This document shows positions 1-9,246 of a stretch of DNA of 64,000 nt, piece by piece; position 1 is the first letter of the stretch, and each line of letters opens with the position of its first letter. Under the pieces are notes generated by a model. That model searched no databases. It was given only the letters and a program-made list of their open reading frames with translations, and had not been told where the DNA came from. The DNA is from Parvularcula sp. (lineage in GTDB: Bacteria; Pseudomonadota; Alphaproteobacteria; Caulobacterales; Parvularculaceae): assembly GCA_002704915.1 (NCBI GenBank), contig PAIP01000078.1, positions 1 to 64,000 of the forward strand, read 5' to 3'. The translations under genes and the position numbers were made by a program.

Positions 1-627
1 CCTCGCTGTGCGTCCTTCGTCTTCCCATGATAGCCTCCAGTTCGAGTGAAACACCTTATCTCGGTGTCCTTCAAACCGGGGACAGGCCAATTCTGCTAGT
101 TTGGTGGCGGCGTAATGTTTTTTATGATGAGTAGCGTATCCTTTTAGTGTGGGAAGGGAGCTATCATCTCCGAGTAACAACAAGTACTGAAGGTACGTGC
201 TTTGCCAGTATTCATCGTTTTTATCTTCATGACTAAAGGCTTCAAAAGCAGCCCTTACTCCGTCCATGTTATTGTCGACATATGCATCGAAAAGTCGAAA
301 GTGAATATCGCGATTGTTCTCGTCGCCTTTTTTTGTCGAATCACGACTATCTGTTATCGTGTCTTTTTTGTCTTCATCTATCGGATTTGCTTTGGTCTCA
401 GGCGCAATCTTTTTTTGTGTTTCTAATTCTTCGGCTTCCTGTGGTCGAGTTTTGACCCCGATACCTTTCTCATTAAAGCTTACAGAATCAAATTTTGAAT
501 GATTTCTGATCACAAGTATTAGACCTAAAAGCATTGTTATAGCGACAACAATGGCTGCCCCGGAGCCTGAGAAGATAAGGCTTAGATAGTCGTACACCGA
601 ATGAACTTGATTGGAATGCTCTGTCAT
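1..627 (-). CDS. Unrecognised membrane-anchored protein, 3' end outside window
   Basis: I read an uninterrupted frame of 209 codons from an ATG at 627 (minus strand) to the window edge, so the C-terminus is missing. I do not recognise the family. Residues about 14-40 form one hydrophobic segment (core GAAIVVAITMLLGLILV) with the charged RNH after it. A Lys/Glu/Asp-rich, probably disordered linker follows to about residue 100. After that comes a region rich in aromatic and Leu residues (YWQSTYLQYLLLL) that could be helical repeats. An in-frame TAA at 646-648 limits the N-terminus; no good Shine-Dalgarno precedes the ATG. Base composition is far more AT-rich than uvrB next door (24 of 60 G+C in 181-240), which suggests acquired DNA. 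It lies on the same strand, 226 bases downstream of uvrB. Function unknown. Confidence 0.7.
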   Translation of the reverse strand, partial: MTEHSNQVHSVYDYLSLIFSGSGAAIVVAITMLLGLILVIRNHSKFDSVSFNEKGIGVKTRPQEAEELETQKKIAPETKANPIDEDKKDTITDSRDSTKKGDENNRDIHFRLFDAYVDNNMDGVRAAFEAFSHEDKNDEYWQSTYLQYLLLLGDDSSLPTLKGYATHHKKHYAATKLAELACPRFEGHRDKVFHSNWRLSWEDEGRTAR

Positions 628-853
628 ATTGAGGGAGGCCTTAATTTATACAGTGAGTTTCGCGGCTCTAGTTTGCAAATACTTTCGCGTTCTGATCTCA
701 AGTCAATCATGTTTGCTATTAGGAATTGAGGTCAGTAGCACTTTTTGCTACGTTCGGAGTATTCAGCTAGATATCTCCATAACAGATTCTATTTTTGGAC
801 TGGTTATCTAATAATGTGACGGTGGCAAGCATTCTAATGTAGATGCCGCTTGG

Positions 854-3223
854 TTACCGCCGCTTTCCCTTCGCACCCCTCGGCTTGCTCCGAATATTAC
901 TCACCGTCCCCTCTGACTTCTTTATCCGGCCTTCGGAGCTTGCCTCGACGCGGGCCTCGATATCCGACTGACGGGCGAGCGGATCATCGGAAACAGCAAG
1001 CTCCACGTCCTGCAATCTCTTGATCTCGTCCCGTAGCCGCGCGGCGGTTTCGAATTCGAGGTTGGAGGCGGCTTCGCGCATCTGTTTTTCGAGGGCGTCG
1101 AGATGGGCCTTGAGGTTGTGGCCGGGCCCGGAGAATTCCTCCGCTTCCTCCGCAAACCCGCCGCGCGTTTGCCTGTGACCAACAAAAGTCTGGCCCATGG
1201 CGGCTTTGGCGCCTTCGTCCTCCGACTGGGCGATCTCGGCGATTTTCGCCTTCACCGTGGCCGGGGTGATGCCGTGCGCCTTGTTATGGGCGAGTTGTTT
1301 TTCGCGGCGGCGCTCCGTTTCCCCCATGGCCCGCTCCATGGAGCCGGTGATTTGATCCGCATAGAGAATGACCCGGCCGTCGACGTTCCGCGCCGCGCGG
1401 CCGATGGTCTGCACCAGCGAGGTTTCCGAGCGCAAAAAGCCTTCCTTGTCGGCGTCGAGGATCGCCACGAGCTGGCATTCGGGAATGTCGAGGCCTTCGC
1501 GCAACAGGTTGATGCCCACCAGCACGTCGAAGGCCCCAAGACGAAGATCGCGGATGATCTCGATCCGCTCCAGCGTGTCGATGTCGGAATGCATGTAGCG
1601 CACGCGCACGCCCTGTTCATGCATATATTCGGTGAGGTCCTCGGCCATGCGCTTGGTGAGCGTCGTCACGAGCACGCGCCCGCCTTTCTTGGCGACGGCC
1701 TTGCACTCGGCGATGACGTCGTCGACCTGGTTCGATTTTTCGCCGGTGACGGGGCGCACCTCCACCACCGGGTCGACGAGGCCCGTGGGGCGGATCACCT
1801 GTTCGGTGAAGACGCCGCCGGTGCGATTGAGCTCCCAGTCGCCGGGCGTTGCGGAAACGTGCACCGTCTGCGGGCGCATCTTCTCCCACTCCTCGAATTT
1901 CAGGGGCCGGTTGTCCATGCAGGAGGGCAGGCGGAAGCCATATTCGGCGAGGGTCTTCTTGCGGTTGAAGTCGCCGCGGAACATGGCGCCGATCTGCGGT
2001 ACGGTAACGTGGCTTTCATCGCAGAAGACGAGGGCGTTTTCCGGCAGATATTCGAACAGGGTCGGGGGCGGCTCGCCCGGCTGGCGGCCGGTCAAGTAGC
2101 GCGAATAGTTTTCGATGCCGTTGCAGGCGCCGGTGGCGGCCATCATCTCAAGGTCGAACTGCACCCGTTGTTCGAGGCGCTGGGCTTCCAGGAGGCGGCC
2201 TTCCTCGCGCATGATGGGCAGAACGGTTTCGAGCTCGGCCTTGATCGCCTTCATGGCCTGCTGAAGCGTCGGGCGCGGCGTCACATAGTGAGAGTTGGCG
2301 TAGAGCGTCACCTCCTCAAGATCGCCGGTCTTCTGGCCCGTGAGCGGGTCGAATTCGGTGAGGCTTTCGATCTCGTCGCCGAACATGGAGACGCGCCAGG
2401 CGCGGTCTTCATAGTGCGCGGGGAAGATCTCGATGGTGTCGCCGCGGGCGCGGAAGGCGCCGCGGGCGAAGGCGTTGTCATTGCGCTTATATTGCAGCGC
2501 CACGAGATCGGCGAGGAGCTTGGTGCGGGTCAGCTCCTGTCCGACCTTCAGGGAGAAGGTCATGGCGGTGTAGGTCTCCACCGAGCCGATGCCGTAAATG
2601 CACGACACCGAGGCGACGATGATCACGTCGTCGCGTTCGAGGATCGCCCGCGTCGCGGCGTGGCGCATGCGGTCGATCTGCTCGTTGATGGAGGATTCTT
2701 TTTCTATGTATGTGTCCGTACGCGGAACATAGGCCTCCGGCTGGTAATAGTCGTAGTAGGAGACGAAATATTCCACGGCGTTGTCGGGGAAGAACGCTTT
2801 GAACTCGCCATAGAGCTGGGCCGCGAGGGTCTTGTTGGGCGCAAGGATCAGGGCCGGGCGCTGGGTCGCCTCGATGATCTTGGCCATGGTGAAGGTCTTG
2901 CCCGTGCCGGTCGCGCCCAAGAGCACCTGGTCCCACTCGCCGGTCTTGATCCCTTCGGAGAGTTCCTTGATCGCCGTCGGCTGGTCGCCCGCGGGTTCGT
3001 AATCGGACACAACCCTCAGCGGTTTCGAGCGCCCGGTTTTCTCCGGCCGCTCGGGACGGTGCGGCGTCCACTCGGCGAGCGGCGTCGCCAGCCGGTCGTG
3101 ATAGGTGGCGACGGCCTCGGAAAACCCGCCCTTGGTCACTTCCTCTTGCGGGGTGACGGGCTGGGCTTTCGGGCGCCGGGCTTTCGGGTCGTATCCGGGG
3201 CGGTGTGTGGACTTGGCTGGCAT
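854..3223 (-). CDS. uvrB: Excinuclease ABC subunit B (UvrB)
   Basis: DNA-damage-recognition helicase of nucleotide excision repair: it receives the lesion from UvrA and recruits UvrC for incision. The 789-residue frame contains Walker A GATGTGKT at residues 103-110, the beta-hairpin sequence [12 protein letters not shown] that is inserted behind damaged bases, helicase motifs of superfamily 2, and a C-terminal UVR coiled coil (HLDALEKQM...[11 protein letters not shown]) that binds UvrC. The protein is longer than E. coli UvrB (673) because of about 70 extra residues before the conserved [14 protein letters not shown], a Pro/Lys-rich, probably flexible extension. A LexA-type box lies 6 to 20 bases upstream of the ATG, so expression should be damage-inducible. 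No Shine-Dalgarno is visible before this ATG, so translation may be leaderless or may start at a downstream GTG (for example V29 or V72). Confidence 0.97.
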   Translation of the reverse strand: MPAKSTHRPGYDPKARRPKAQPVTPQEEVTKGGFSEAVATYHDRLATPLAEWTPHRPERPEKTGRSKPLRVVSDYEPAGDQPTAIKELSEGIKTGEWDQVLLGATGTGKTFTMAKIIEATQRPALILAPNKTLAAQLYGEFKAFFPDNAVEYFVSYYDYYQPEAYVPRTDTYIEKESSINEQIDRMRHAATRAILERDDVIIVASVSCIYGIGSVETYTAMTFSLKVGQELTRTKLLADLVALQYKRNDNAFARGAFRARGDTIEIFPAHYEDRAWRVSMFGDEIESLTEFDPLTGQKTGDLEEVTLYANSHYVTPRPTLQQAMKAIKAELETVLPIMREEGRLLEAQRLEQRVQFDLEMMAATGACNGIENYSRYLTGRQPGEPPPTLFEYLPENALVFCDESHVTVPQIGAMFRGDFNRKKTLAEYGFRLPSCMDNRPLKFEEWEKMRPQTVHVSATPGDWELNRTGGVFTEQVIRPTGLVDPVVEVRPVTGEKSNQVDDVIAECKAVAKKGGRVLVTTLTKRMAEDLTEYMHEQGVRVRYMHSDIDTLERIEIIRDLRLGAFDVLVGINLLREGLDIPECQLVAILDADKEGFLRSETSLVQTIGRAARNVDGRVILYADQITGSMERAMGETERRREKQLAHNKAHGITPATVKAKIAEIAQSEDEGAKAAMGQTFVGHRQTRGGFAEEAEEFSGPGHNLKAHLDALEKQMREAASNLEFETAARLRDEIKRLQDVELAVSDDPLARQSDIEARVEASSEGRIKKSEGTVSNIRSKPRGAKGKRR

Positions 3224-3228
3224 CCGGA

Positions 3229-3243
3229 GAACATAGGGCGAAC
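3229..3243 (-). promoter_or_regulatory. LexA (SOS) box of uvrB
   Basis: On the minus strand the sequence is GTTCGCCCTATGTTC, an exact GTTC-N7-GTTC direct repeat. This is the known LexA operator of alphaproteobacteria such as Rhodobacter and Caulobacter, different from the palindromic CTGT-N8-ACAG of E. coli. It ends only six bases before the annotated uvrB ATG. uvrB is a standard SOS gene, so the match is both exact and in context. Confidence 0.8.
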
Positions 3244-3458
3244 CTGTGGAAATGGAAGAGGGCGCCGCGCGCCGTCAAAACCGGCTTTCGCGCCGACCGC
3301 CCCTCACGGCCGTCACGGAAACGTCGTCGTAATAATGTTATAACAGGCGGCAATGACGCCAAGCGTAACAAAGTAAAATGCGCAAGGCCGGCAAAAGTTC
3401 TTGCTAAAAAAGATAGAGCGGCTCCTATTGTATTATAGGGTTTTTACGGGGTGGTGGC

Positions 3459-6302
3459 ATGGCGAACGTATCTTTCAGTTTTTTGGATAGACGCGCCTAT
3501 AACGGCGATCAGCAGGTCGTTGAATACGCCTCCACAATTAGCGCCGGATCGAGCGAGTATTCCTATCTGACAACAGGCGGGGACGCGGTTTACCTGACCG
3601 GGACGTCACTCACAGATGACGGCAGCTTGCCGGTCAGCGGGACGGTGGAACAGATCGCCATCGACTTCGACAATGATGGCGCGGGCGCCGCGGAAATCAT
3701 CATTACCGGCCTGTCGATCAATATCGCCGATCTGGGCATCGGCGTCTCCGGGAGTTCGGACGCCGTGCTCGCCCGGTTCTGGGAAACCGTCTTAGGCGGC
3801 GCCGATACGTTCGATTTTACATTCTCCAGCATGGCGAGTGCCGACTGGTCGGGCGACGGCGCTTTTATCACCGATGGGCTCCTGCATGTTGGCGGCGATG
3901 ACGTCTTCCAGGGCGGAGGCGCGCCAGATACCTTTACGGGACGTTTTCCACGGCTTGTGGGAGACTATAACAGCGTTGATGACGGGCAGGCGATCGGCGG
4001 CGACGATACTTTCACCGTCGCCGGCGCGCGAACCCTAGTCGGCGACTTCATCATTTCCAGCACATCCGCAGAAGGCGGCGACGATATTTTTACGCCGTCC
4101 GCGATCCCTGACGACTCTACGGCGGGGTTTAGCATTTACGGTGACGTTGAAAGCTTCAGCGGGACGTTTGTCGGCGGCGATGATTTTATCGACTTGCGGT
4201 CCGCGACCGTACAGCCGACCCAAATTGTATTGGTCGGTGATGCGTCCACGGGAATCGGAAACCTGACCGCCGGCGACGACACCATTCATGGGTCGGCGCT
4301 GGGCGATGAAATTTACGGAGACATGCAGATTGTCGGCGGCGCCTCCGTAACCGGCGGCGCTGACATGCTCTTCGGCTATGATGGAAACGATACAATCGAT
4401 GGCGGCGGCGGCAACGACACGCTTGAAGGTGGTGAAGGGGATGATTTCCTTATTGGCGGCGCCGGAAACAACAGTCTCTATGGCGACGCCGGCAATGACA
4501 CGCTCATCGGCGGTGAGGGCAATGATACGCTCGAAGGCGGGGATGGCGATGATTATCTTGATTCCGGTCATCCAAATGACGGTTCGTTTCATTCGGACAA
4601 GCTCTATGGCGGCGCAGGCGATGACACGCTGGTCAGCGAATATGGAAGCGTTGCCCTTTACGGCGGGGTCGGAGACGACTTGCTTATCGGTTCCGCAGCG
4701 GCCGGTTATGCAACAACGGTCGTTTACGACCGCGATTTGCTGGGGCTGGGCAATACGCCGATAGACACGGCGTTTTCCGTTGTTCAAGCCGGAAACACCG
4801 TGTCCACAAGCACTGGTGAAACTGACACTTTGCAGAATATTTCCCGAATGAGCATAACCGGCGGTCGCGGCGATGACACCATTATTGCGGACGACCTCGT
4901 TCTCTTCGTCAACGCGAACTGGGGTGACGACTCGCTCATTGGCGGGAGTCAGAATGACACGCTTGCCGGCGAGCAAGGTCAGGATACGCTAGAAGGCGGC
5001 GGTGGGGCGGATGAATTATACGGCGGCGCCGGCAATGATACAGCGAGCTACGTCGGCTCAAGCGGTGCGGTTGCCGTTAATCTGCTTGCAGGAACTGCAA
5101 GCGGCGGTGATGCGCAGGGTGACATTCTGACCTCGATCGAAAATCTGATCGGCGCGAAGTTCAATGATACCTTGAGCGGCGACGCGCAGGCGAACATGCT
5201 TGATGGCGATAGCGGCCATGACGCTCTTTCCGGCGATGATGGCGATGACACGCTGGATGGCGGGGCCGGGAACGACACGCTGCGGGGCGGCAATGGCGAC
5301 GACAGTCTTTTGGGTTCGTTCGGGGCGGACGAACTTCGGGGCGAGGGCGACGATGACTATCTCGACGGCGGCGGCGGCGCGGATACGGTTTACGCGGGCT
5401 TTGGCGACGATACGGCTTATGGCGGCGTGGGCGCGGACTATGTGACCGGCGGCGACGGGCAGGATGTGCTCGACGGCGAGAATGGCGACGACACGGTGAT
5501 CGGCGGCGACGGCGATGACATGGTGATCGGCGGGGCGGGTTATGACAGCCTGTCGGGCGGCGACGGCAATGATACGCTCGACGGCGGCAATCTCGAGGAT
5601 ACGCTGCGCGGGCTCAATGACGACGACCTGATGCTGGGGGGCAATGACGAAGATTACCTCTCCGGCGGGCTTGGCGACGACACGCTGGATGGCGGCGGCG
5701 GACACGACACGCTGCTTGGCGGCGCCGGGAACGATTCCATCTTCGGCGATATCGGTCATGACTATCTGACCGGCGGCAACGGCGCCGACACGCTGGACGG
5801 CGGCAATGGGGACGACACGGTGATTGGCGGCAATGACGCCGACTCTCTGTTCGGCGGGGCCGGGATGGACAGCATCACCGGCGGCGGCGGCAACGACCTT
5901 CTCGACGGCGGCAATCTCGCCGACACGCTGCGCGGGCAGGACGGCGACGACGTGATGTATGGCGGCAATGACGCCGATCTTCTCTATGGCGGCAATGGGA
6001 ATGACACGCTGATCGGCGGAGAAGGCGACGACACGCTGGCGGGCAATGGCGATGACGACCTCTTCGTGTTCAACGCCGGCGAGGGCGACGATGTGATCAC
6101 CGGCTTCGCTGCGGGCGCGGGGAGCGAGGATGTGATCGATCTCTCTTCCTTCGATGGCGTCTTCGATGACTTCGCCGACGTGCTCGCGGCGGCCTCAGAG
6201 CTTGGCGGCGACGTGGTCATCGATCTCGGCGGCGGAAACTCCGTGACAATCGCCGGCGCAGCCGTCGCAGACCTCCATCAGGATGATTTTTTGTTCGGTT
6301 AG
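3459..6302 (+). CDS. RTX (hemolysin-type calcium-binding repeat) protein, 947 aa
   Basis: Large acidic Gly/Asp-rich protein, predicted to be exported by a type I system and folded outside the cell by calcium. About 300 N-terminal residues lack repeats and are not recognised; no protease or lipase motif was seen. From about residue 300 there are tandem nonapeptides of the GGxGxDxLx type ([20 protein letters not shown] is typical), in one block near 300-370, a mixed block near 470-600 and a long continuous block near 570-860. The last 80 residues ([15 protein letters not shown]... to a terminal DDFLFG) fit the C-terminal type I secretion signal of RTX proteins. There is no N-terminal signal peptide. 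GGGGTGG lies just before the ATG. No ABC exporter or membrane-fusion gene is in this window. The wHTH-receiver gene follows on the same strand after 132 bases. Confidence 0.9.
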   Translation: MANVSFSFLDRRAYNGDQQVVEYASTISAGSSEYSYLTTGGDAVYLTGTSLTDDGSLPVSGTVEQIAIDFDNDGAGAAEIIITGLSINIADLGIGVSGSSDAVLARFWETVLGGADTFDFTFSSMASADWSGDGAFITDGLLHVGGDDVFQGGGAPDTFTGRFPRLVGDYNSVDDGQAIGGDDTFTVAGARTLVGDFIISSTSAEGGDDIFTPSAIPDDSTAGFSIYGDVESFSGTFVGGDDFIDLRSATVQPTQIVLVGDASTGIGNLTAGDDTIHGSALGDEIYGDMQIVGGASVTGGADMLFGYDGNDTIDGGGGNDTLEGGEGDDFLIGGAGNNSLYGDAGNDTLIGGEGNDTLEGGDGDDYLDSGHPNDGSFHSDKLYGGAGDDTLVSEYGSVALYGGVGDDLLIGSAAAGYATTVVYDRDLLGLGNTPIDTAFSVVQAGNTVSTSTGETDTLQNISRMSITGGRGDDTIIADDLVLFVNANWGDDSLIGGSQNDTLAGEQGQDTLEGGGGADELYGGAGNDTASYVGSSGAVAVNLLAGTASGGDAQGDILTSIENLIGAKFNDTLSGDAQANMLDGDSGHDALSGDDGDDTLDGGAGNDTLRGGNGDDSLLGSFGADELRGEGDDDYLDGGGGADTVYAGFGDDTAYGGVGADYVTGGDGQDVLDGENGDDTVIGGDGDDMVIGGAGYDSLSGGDGNDTLDGGNLEDTLRGLNDDDLMLGGNDEDYLSGGLGDDTLDGGGGHDTLLGGAGNDSIFGDIGHDYLTGGNGADTLDGGNGDDTVIGGNDADSLFGGAGMDSITGGGGNDLLDGGNLADTLRGQDGDDVMYGGNDADLLYGGNGNDTLIGGEGDDTLAGNGDDDLFVFNAGEGDDVITGFAAGAGSEDVIDLSSFDGVFDDFADVLAAASELGGDVVIDLGGGNSVTIAGAAVADLHQDDFLFG

Positions 6303-6434
6303 CCCGGCCAGGGAGTCGTTGCCCAACTGGAACATCAGGCGAACTTTCGAAACATGGATGGGGGAAAAGTCTTGCCGCGCGAGCGCCCGGCCATATGATA
6401 AAAGTCCCCAATTTGCGTAACGTAAGAAGATTCA

Positions 6435-7292
6435 ATGGCTTCCGCCACGGGCAAGATCTGGCGCTTCGGCGCCGTGGCGTTTGATGAAGGCGCGGCCTCT
6501 CTCCTTCGCGACGATGACGAACGTGTTGCGCTGGATCGATCCTCGGCCGCCATTCTATCCGCATTGCTCGCCGCGCAGGGCGAGGCGATTCCAAAAGACC
6601 GGCTCCTGGAGATCGGTTGGCCCGGCCGCGTTGTGCATGAAAATTCGCTGGCGAAAGCTGTCGGCCGGCTGCGCAAGGCGCTGGGCCCCGAAGGCGAGAA
6701 TCTCAAGGCGATCTACGGGGCGGGCTATTGTCTTGCGGTGACGAGTGAAGACGTGGATGCCGAGCACAGCCGGCCCCAGCCTCAAGGCCGGCGATTTCTT
6801 TTGCCGCTGGCGGGGGCGGCGCTTGGGGCCGTCGCAATCGTCCTGTTTTTAACGATGCCGCGCCAGCCTGAGAGCAGCGTTGAAACAGCGCTGGTTTCCA
6901 GCGAGCCTTCAAACACCCTGGGCCGGATTTTGTGGGTGGATGACAATCCACAAAACAACGCCATCGAAAAAAGAGCCTTCGAAGACAGGAACATCGCCGT
7001 CTATGCGGTCGAGACTACGGAAGAAGCGTTGGCGATGTTGTCCATGTATCCTCATTACGACGCAGTGATCTCCGATATGGGCCGAAATGGAGAACCCCTT
7101 GCAGGCTTCAAGCTGTTGGAGGAAATGCGAGCGCGAGGCGATGAGACTCCCTTCTACCTATACACGATATTGACGTCGGAGGCGCAGCATACCCTGCTTT
7201 CCGAAAAGGGCGGGCAGGGCGCGGCTGAAACGCGAGAGGGCCTTTATGGCTTTATCTATCCGCTGATGGAGCAAAAGATGGCCGAGCGGTGA
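6435..7292 (+). CDS. Winged-helix DNA-binding / transmembrane / receiver-domain fusion protein
   Basis: 285 residues with three parts. Residues 8-102 are an OmpR/PhoB-type winged helix (ending in KAIYGAGYCL, the wing), as in CadC/ToxR-like membrane regulators. Residues 121-140 are one hydrophobic helix preceded by RR. Residues 163-285 resemble a response-regulator receiver domain: RILWVDDNP with the acidic pair D169-D170, and VISDMG with D214 as candidate phospho-acceptor. The canonical Lys of strand beta5 is not obvious. In ToxR-type proteins the part behind the single membrane helix is periplasmic, which would put a receiver domain where no kinase phosphorylates it; either the helix is not a true span or the domain has another role. 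It lies 132 bases downstream of the RTX gene on the same strand, so control of that gene is plausible but not shown. Confidence 0.85.
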   Translation: MASATGKIWRFGAVAFDEGAASLLRDDDERVALDRSSAAILSALLAAQGEAIPKDRLLEIGWPGRVVHENSLAKAVGRLRKALGPEGENLKAIYGAGYCLAVTSEDVDAEHSRPQPQGRRFLLPLAGAALGAVAIVLFLTMPRQPESSVETALVSSEPSNTLGRILWVDDNPQNNAIEKRAFEDRNIAVYAVETTEEALAMLSMYPHYDAVISDMGRNGEPLAGFKLLEEMRARGDETPFYLYTILTSEAQHTLLSEKGGQGAAETREGLYGFIYPLMEQKMAER

Positions 7293-7829
7293 AGGGCCGC
7301 CGGATGGAAACCTTCTTTCGCATTCGCTTCAAACCGCGCCTTAAGTCATTAATATAGAAGCTTTTTCATTTTCTTTCAGAATCTGCCAAGCTGATTTCAG
7401 AATCTTTCAGCATTTCAGGAAAGACCGTCGGCGCCTTTCTCGGTCAATCTGCGTTGGTCTGAGGGATGCAATCGGGGAGAGACGGCGCCCTTGCTTGGCG
7501 AGAGCCGGCGGGGATGGCGGCCAGGGGGCCTTCGGACCGCAACAACATCGGGCGCCGGGAGTCATCTCTGCGCCCGGTGCGTGCGCGTTGGCCATGACGC
7601 CGCTGAGCATAGTCCCCGGCGTCGTCATGGCCAGTCGCTTCCGCTCGTCGCACAACTCTTTTATCCGGTCCGATAGTGCTGTGGCCCCTGATTGTGGGGG
7701 CCTTTTTTCTCTACATCCGTCTTGTGAGGAAGCGTTCAGCGCGGCGCAAGCATTGCGGCCACAACCGTCCGAACCTCGCGTTTTCCGGAACCGGTCCGGC
7801 CACGATGTGTTTCTCAAGCGGAGGATAAT
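7293..7829. other. Gene-free stretch with strong hairpins and a terminator
   Basis: No convincing protein gene. The left part (7345-7420) is AT-rich. From about 7410 on it is GC-rich and can fold: GGGCGC/GCGCCC around 7549-7577, and a 10-bp perfect stem GGCCATGACG (7590-7599) with CGTCATGGCC (7623-7632). It ends in a Rho-independent terminator at 7683-7708. This is the layout of a small RNA of about 150-300 nt on the + strand, but I could not match it to a named RNA family. The ORFs across it run through the terminator and look accidental. 7710-7829 probably carries the promoter of the next gene. Confidence 0.45.
7683..7708 (+). terminator. Rho-independent terminator
   Basis: GGCCCC (7683-7688) pairs with GGGGCC (7697-7702) around an 8-base loop and is followed by six T. 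It lies 390 bases after the receiver-fusion gene and 122 bases before the next start codon, so it ends either a long read-through or a separate small transcript from the structured stretch. Confidence 0.75.
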
Positions 7830-8198
7830 ATGACCAGAATTCTGACCATGATCGCCGCCATCGCCATCCTGATTTTGCTCGTCTTGTGGCTCAGAAATCC
7901 AGATCCGGCCGATGAGACGGACTTGCCGGCTGTCGACGCGCCGAATGTCAGCCTTGAAAGCAATACGGCTCCGGAAGACGCCGATCTTGATGTTGCTGCG
8001 CCGCGCGAGACCGATCCCGCGCTTGAAAGCGAGCCCGTTGATGTCGAGGTTGTTCGCGACAGCGAGGGCCGCCCGGAAGTGGGCGTCGGCGTGCCGGAAG
8101 GCGAGGGTCAAATTGACGGGGAAGTGGATGAAACGGAAGAAGACCCGTTGCTCGAAGCGGATGAACAGGAAGACGACGCCCAGCCTGAGCTCGGATAG
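7830..8198 (+). CDS. Small acidic single-pass membrane protein
   Basis: 122 residues of unknown family. Residues 4-21 (ILTMIAAIAILILLVLWL) form a membrane anchor or uncleaved signal; everything after RNPDPADE is strongly acidic and low in complexity (Glu, Asp, Pro, Val), ending in EEDPLLEADEQEDDAQPELG. No Cys for lipidation. A good GGAGG lies 6 bases before the ATG, supporting the start. The tail is likely periplasmic and disordered. It is followed by the convergent transglutaminase gene after 39 bases. No functional prediction is justified. Confidence 0.75.
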   Translation: MTRILTMIAAIAILILLVLWLRNPDPADETDLPAVDAPNVSLESNTAPEDADLDVAAPRETDPALESEPVDVEVVRDSEGRPEVGVGVPEGEGQIDGEVDETEEDPLLEADEQEDDAQPELG

Positions 8199-8237
8199 CG
8201 TTCATTGCGTACAGCTTTTCCGCCGCTTCTTTAGGGT

Positions 8238-9158
8238 TTAGCTTTTCAGCGTCGGCGCCAGCGCAGTGACGTTGACGTCGACTTCCATGCCGAGAAAATC
8301 ATTCATGTCCCCATGGAAAGAGCCGTCGAGCGGAACCGCTTGAGAGGGCGTTCGCGCCACGCCGGTGCGGATGAGATTGCCCGAAGCAATGAGGCCATTG
8401 GTGGGATCGAATTCAATCCAGCCGGCGCCGGGCAGGAACACCTGCACCCAGGCGTGGGTGGCGCCAGAGCCTTGCATGCCGCCCGGTTGATCCGTCAGCG
8501 GATCATAGAGATAGCCGGTGACGAAGCGCGCCGCGAAGCCGAGCTGGCGCACCGCTTCAATCATCAGAATCGCGAAATCGCGGCATGAGCCTTCGCCGAG
8601 TTCGAGCGTTTGACGGGGCTTTTGAATCCCGGGCTCCTCGCGGCGTTTATAAACATGCGTTTCGTGAATGGTGCTGTTGATCGTTGTCAGAATGGACCAG
8701 GTGTCGTCTCCCGCCTGACGTCTCAACGCATTCGCCCATTCATTAACGGCTGCTTCCGGATGATCGTATTCCGGCCGGATCAGCGCGATAAGGTCTGGAA
8801 TCTGCTCTTTCGGATAGTCGAAAGGATAACGCTGCGCGGAGAGGGCGATCGGAAAGACCGGCACTTCGACGCTGCTGCGCACCACATTGAACGTGCAGGT
8901 GATTTCGAGCGATTCAGACGGCGGAGCGCTTGAGAAATCGAGAATCGTCTTTGAGTTGGAAAAAACGTCATGCACCCAGTGTTGGGCTGCGGCGGGATTG
9001 GCCGAAACTTCGAACGACGTCAGGCGCATGTCGTTGCTTTCGTGAGGCCGGAACATGGCGCGATGGCGCCCGAATGTCACCGGCTTTGAATACCGATAAC
9101 GGGTGACGTGCGTGACCTGTAACAGATCGGTGCTGACGCTGGGTTTTGGAACGCTCAT
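8238..9158 (-). CDS. Transglutaminase-like protease/transferase of the ATP-grasp/alpha-E cluster
   Basis: 306 residues: an N-terminal beta-rich domain typical of bacterial transglutaminase-like proteins (residues 10-110, starting LQVTHVTRYRYSKPV) followed by a papain-fold transglutaminase core. The expected catalytic triad is visible: Cys192 in GEGSCRDFA, His235 in GATHAWVQV and Asp251 in IEFDPTNG. Members of this family either hydrolyse or exchange amide bonds. It is the last gene of an operon after the ATP-grasp and alpha-E genes, with an 88-base gap. In such clusters the ATP-grasp enzyme is proposed to make a peptide or amide bond and the transglutaminase to trim or transfer it; the substrate is unknown. 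Confidence 0.93.
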   Translation of the reverse strand: MSVPKPSVSTDLLQVTHVTRYRYSKPVTFGRHRAMFRPHESNDMRLTSFEVSANPAAAQHWVHDVFSNSKTILDFSSAPPSESLEITCTFNVVRSSVEVPVFPIALSAQRYPFDYPKEQIPDLIALIRPEYDHPEAAVNEWANALRRQAGDDTWSILTTINSTIHETHVYKRREEPGIQKPRQTLELGEGSCRDFAILMIEAVRQLGFAARFVTGYLYDPLTDQPGGMQGSGATHAWVQVFLPGAGWIEFDPTNGLIASGNLIRTGVARTPSQAVPLDGSFHGDMNDFLGMEVDVNVTALAPTLKS

Positions 9159-9246
9159 GACCGGCTACACTTAAGCTTTTCTTGTGACCTTATAAGGAGA
9201 AGCGGTCTTATTTTTCTGTTAAATGGCCGACGATGACCGCCGCGCC

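Noticed and set aside
1103-3343. 746-codon ORF antisense to uvrB
   Set aside because: It mirrors the uvrB codons in a GC-rich gene, its product is His/Gly/Arg-rich with no family marks, and it runs past the uvrB start.
4370-6050. Short tandem repeats resembling a repeat array
   Set aside because: They are the codons of RTX nonapeptides inside an intact gene, not CRISPR or intergenic repeats.
7495-7833. 112-codon ORF overlapping the next gene start
   Set aside because: It runs through the terminator at 7683-7708, has no ribosome-binding site and no recognisable composition.
7407-8111. 234-codon minus-strand ORF
   Set aside because: It is antisense to the acidic membrane protein and the hairpin region; product composition is that of a GC-rich shadow frame.
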